From positions 62,001 to 126,000 of the forward strand of contig BJHE01000001.1 in assembly GCA_014191755.1 (NCBI GenBank): a DNA stretch of 64,000 nt, read 5' to 3'. This document shows, piece after piece, positions 63,170 to 64,000 of the stretch (positions are counted from its first letter, which is position 1; each line of letters begins with the position of its first letter). Position numbers and translations under genes: made by a program. The notes beneath the pieces were generated by a model. That model made no database searches, had not been told where the DNA came from, and worked only from the letters and a program-made list of their open reading frames with translations. Origin of the DNA: Cyanobium sp. (lineage in GTDB: Bacteria; Cyanobacteriota; Cyanobacteriia; PCC-6307; Cyanobiaceae).

Positions 63170-63629
63170 GCCGGCTGCGCTGAATCGCCACCTGGAGGCG
63201 ATTGCCTCGGTGACTCCAGCGAACGTCATCAAAGCAATGGTGGATTAAAAAGATCCCGCGACCGCAGGGGGCTTCCAGGCAGCCCGGCAACCCCCCGGAT
63301 CGCCGTTGCGACGGAACACCGTCCCCCTGGTCCTGCACCTGCCACACCAGCCAGCGCGGTGTGAGGATCCGCCGCACCCTCAGGCACTTGGCAGGATCGC
63401 AACCATTGCCGTGGCGCACGGCATTGACAAGCACTTCATGAAGACCGAGCTGGAGCTGGGCGGGGCCATCGACGCCTGCGAAGGGCTCCATCAACAGTTC
63501 CACGAAGGGCCCCAGATGAAGCGTGGAGGGGGTGATGTAGTCCGTCCAGCGCAATGGGCTGGCGGACCATCCGAATCTCAGCGGCAGCCTGGACTTGGGA
63601 CCTGCTGGGAACCAGGGAGCCTCAGGCAT
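63135..63629 (-). CDS. Anti-sigma factor-type ATP-binding (HATPase) protein
   Basis: 164 aa, RsbW/SpoIIAB-like GHKL ATPase. The N-box LGLHEVLVNAVRHGN, G1 box VQDQGDGVP and the GRGIFLIHHCFDDV G2-like element are present. Such proteins phosphorylate or bind an anti-sigma antagonist in partner-switching cascades; no partner gene (STAS domain or PP2C phosphatase) can be seen here because the window ends. ATG 63629 is used; ATG 63644 is possible. Overlaps DUF6439-like gene by 35 bp. Confidence 0.85.
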   Translation of the reverse strand: MPEAPWFPAGPKSRLPLRFGWSASPLRWTDYITPSTLHLGPFVELLMEPFAGVDGPAQLQLGLHEVLVNAVRHGNGCDPAKCLRVRRILTPRWLVWQVQDQGDGVPSQRRSGGLPGCLEAPCGRGIFLIHHCFDDVRWSHRGNRLQVAIQRSRLSGRGPGSLDP

Positions 63630-63761
63630 GCGGCTCCATGGCATGGGAATTCACCACAAAGAGGCAGGGCCGAAGGAGTTTTCGGTCCCTAATGGGAAGA
63701 GGGGCCGTGGGCCTAGAGGGAGCAGGCAATTCCGCTGCCAACGATGTCTGCTGATCCGAAA

Positions 63762-64000
63762 TTAGCCTGTGGCAGCTGGGTTGGCGATCTTGATGCGGGA
63801 GGCCAGGGCAGGGTGTTGGAGCAGGGCATCCATGAGCCGAACGCCGCGGAGTTGGTTGACCAGGGGAAGATGGCCCTCCGGTGCCTCCACCGACCACGTG
63901 AAGGATCGGGGATAACGGGTCCAGATGCCATTGGCCTTCCAGCCGAGCTTGGGCCAGAGACGCTCCCACTGACCATCGCAGGAGAGCAGCAGTCGACCCT
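63762..64000 (-). CDS. 3' end of an unidentified gene (78 codons visible)
   Basis: Not in the ORF track because its start lies beyond the window. The frame reads RLLLSCDGQWERLWPKLGW, GIWTRYPRSFTWSVEAPEG and LRGVRLMDALLQHPALASR and ends at TAA (63762-63764). Composition is protein-like (Trp, aromatic and hydrophobic patches) and clearly better than the two ORFs offered in other frames. No family recognised. It shares the direction of the anti-sigma-type gene. Confidence 0.6.
   Translation of the reverse strand, partial: GRLLLSCDGQWERLWPKLGWKANGIWTRYPRSFTWSVEAPEGHLPLVNQLRGVRLMDALLQHPALASRIKIANPAATG

Noticed and set aside
63713-63976. 87-aa ORF at the window end
   Set aside because: A different minus frame gives a better protein that runs off the window (63762-64000).

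Overview
The window is a stretch of a GC-rich cyanobacterial chromosome, most like a Synechococcus/Cyanobium-type picocyanobacterium. The evidence is the set of photosynthesis and bilin genes (chlP geranylgeranyl reductase, pcyA phycocyanobilin:ferredoxin oxidoreductase, an ApcF-type phycobiliprotein, ccsA system-II cytochrome c maturation, class-II glpX FBPase/SBPase, ferredoxin-dependent sulfite reductase, sipA, devBCA-type exporter, PcxA/CemA) together with frequent GCGATCGC (HIP1-like) octamers. It is almost entirely core genome: genes are packed, 1-, 4- and 8-bp overlaps are common, and no insertion sequence, prophage or CRISPR array was seen.

Layout. 1-2783: end of pcxA, cobU, trmL, a LysM/M23 peptidase and a tRNA with CAU anticodon. 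2833-5941: small cyanobacterial protein, 2-Cys peroxiredoxin with a strong terminator, a 445-bp stretch without a supportable gene, purQ-purS, and a small secreted protein. 5945-7875: a hupE-cobW cobalt/nickel unit headed by a clear cobalamin riboswitch. 7929-12446: a short tandem repeat, lumenal pentapeptide protein, upp, a small membrane protein, ilvD, a hypothetical and a CIA30-like protein. 12481-19351: sugar-phosphate and tetrapyrrole block pgl, gnd, glgC, hemA, glpX and (opposite strand) rpe. 19464-20243: a lower-GC PEP-CTERM-like gene, the least core-like gene here. 20451-26195: ccsA and an lptG-lptB-lptA-DUF309-typA unit for outer-membrane LPS transport. 26428-31516: VanY peptidase, chlP, and a three-gene ABC-2 exporter. 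31684-42722: glyS, a sulfite reductase with a heptad-repeat N-terminus, VanX dipeptidase, recG, a 488-aa cyanobacterial protein, tsf and rpsB. 42930-47901: GT2 glycosyltransferase, a 51-aa basic protein, devA-devC-devB and pcyA. 47945-56097: paired M16 peptidases, sipA, bioY, lspA, an FHA-penicillin-binding protein, a membrane GTPase, and a small antisense-overlapping membrane protein. 56162-64000: PLP decarboxylase, tadA, a glyoxylate aminotransferase, apcF, glnA with an NtcA-type box, several small proteins, an anti-sigma-type ATPase and the 3' end of an unidentified gene.

How they connect: central carbon (glgC, gnd, pgl, glpX, rpe), nitrogen (glnA, sipA), pigment and cofactor supply (hemA, chlP, pcyA, cobU, hupE/cobW) and envelope building (lpt genes, FHA-PBP, VanX/VanY, M23, lspA, exporters) dominate. 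No wholly new multi-gene system could be demonstrated. The most unusual items are the seven-copy 21-bp repeat inside the sulfite reductase gene, the 185-bp antisense overlap between the membrane GTPase and a small membrane protein, the cobalamin-riboswitch hupE-cobW unit with a His-rich CobW, and the low-GC PEP-CTERM gene between an inverted repeat and a bidirectional terminator. Start sites were chosen by eye and no database search was run.
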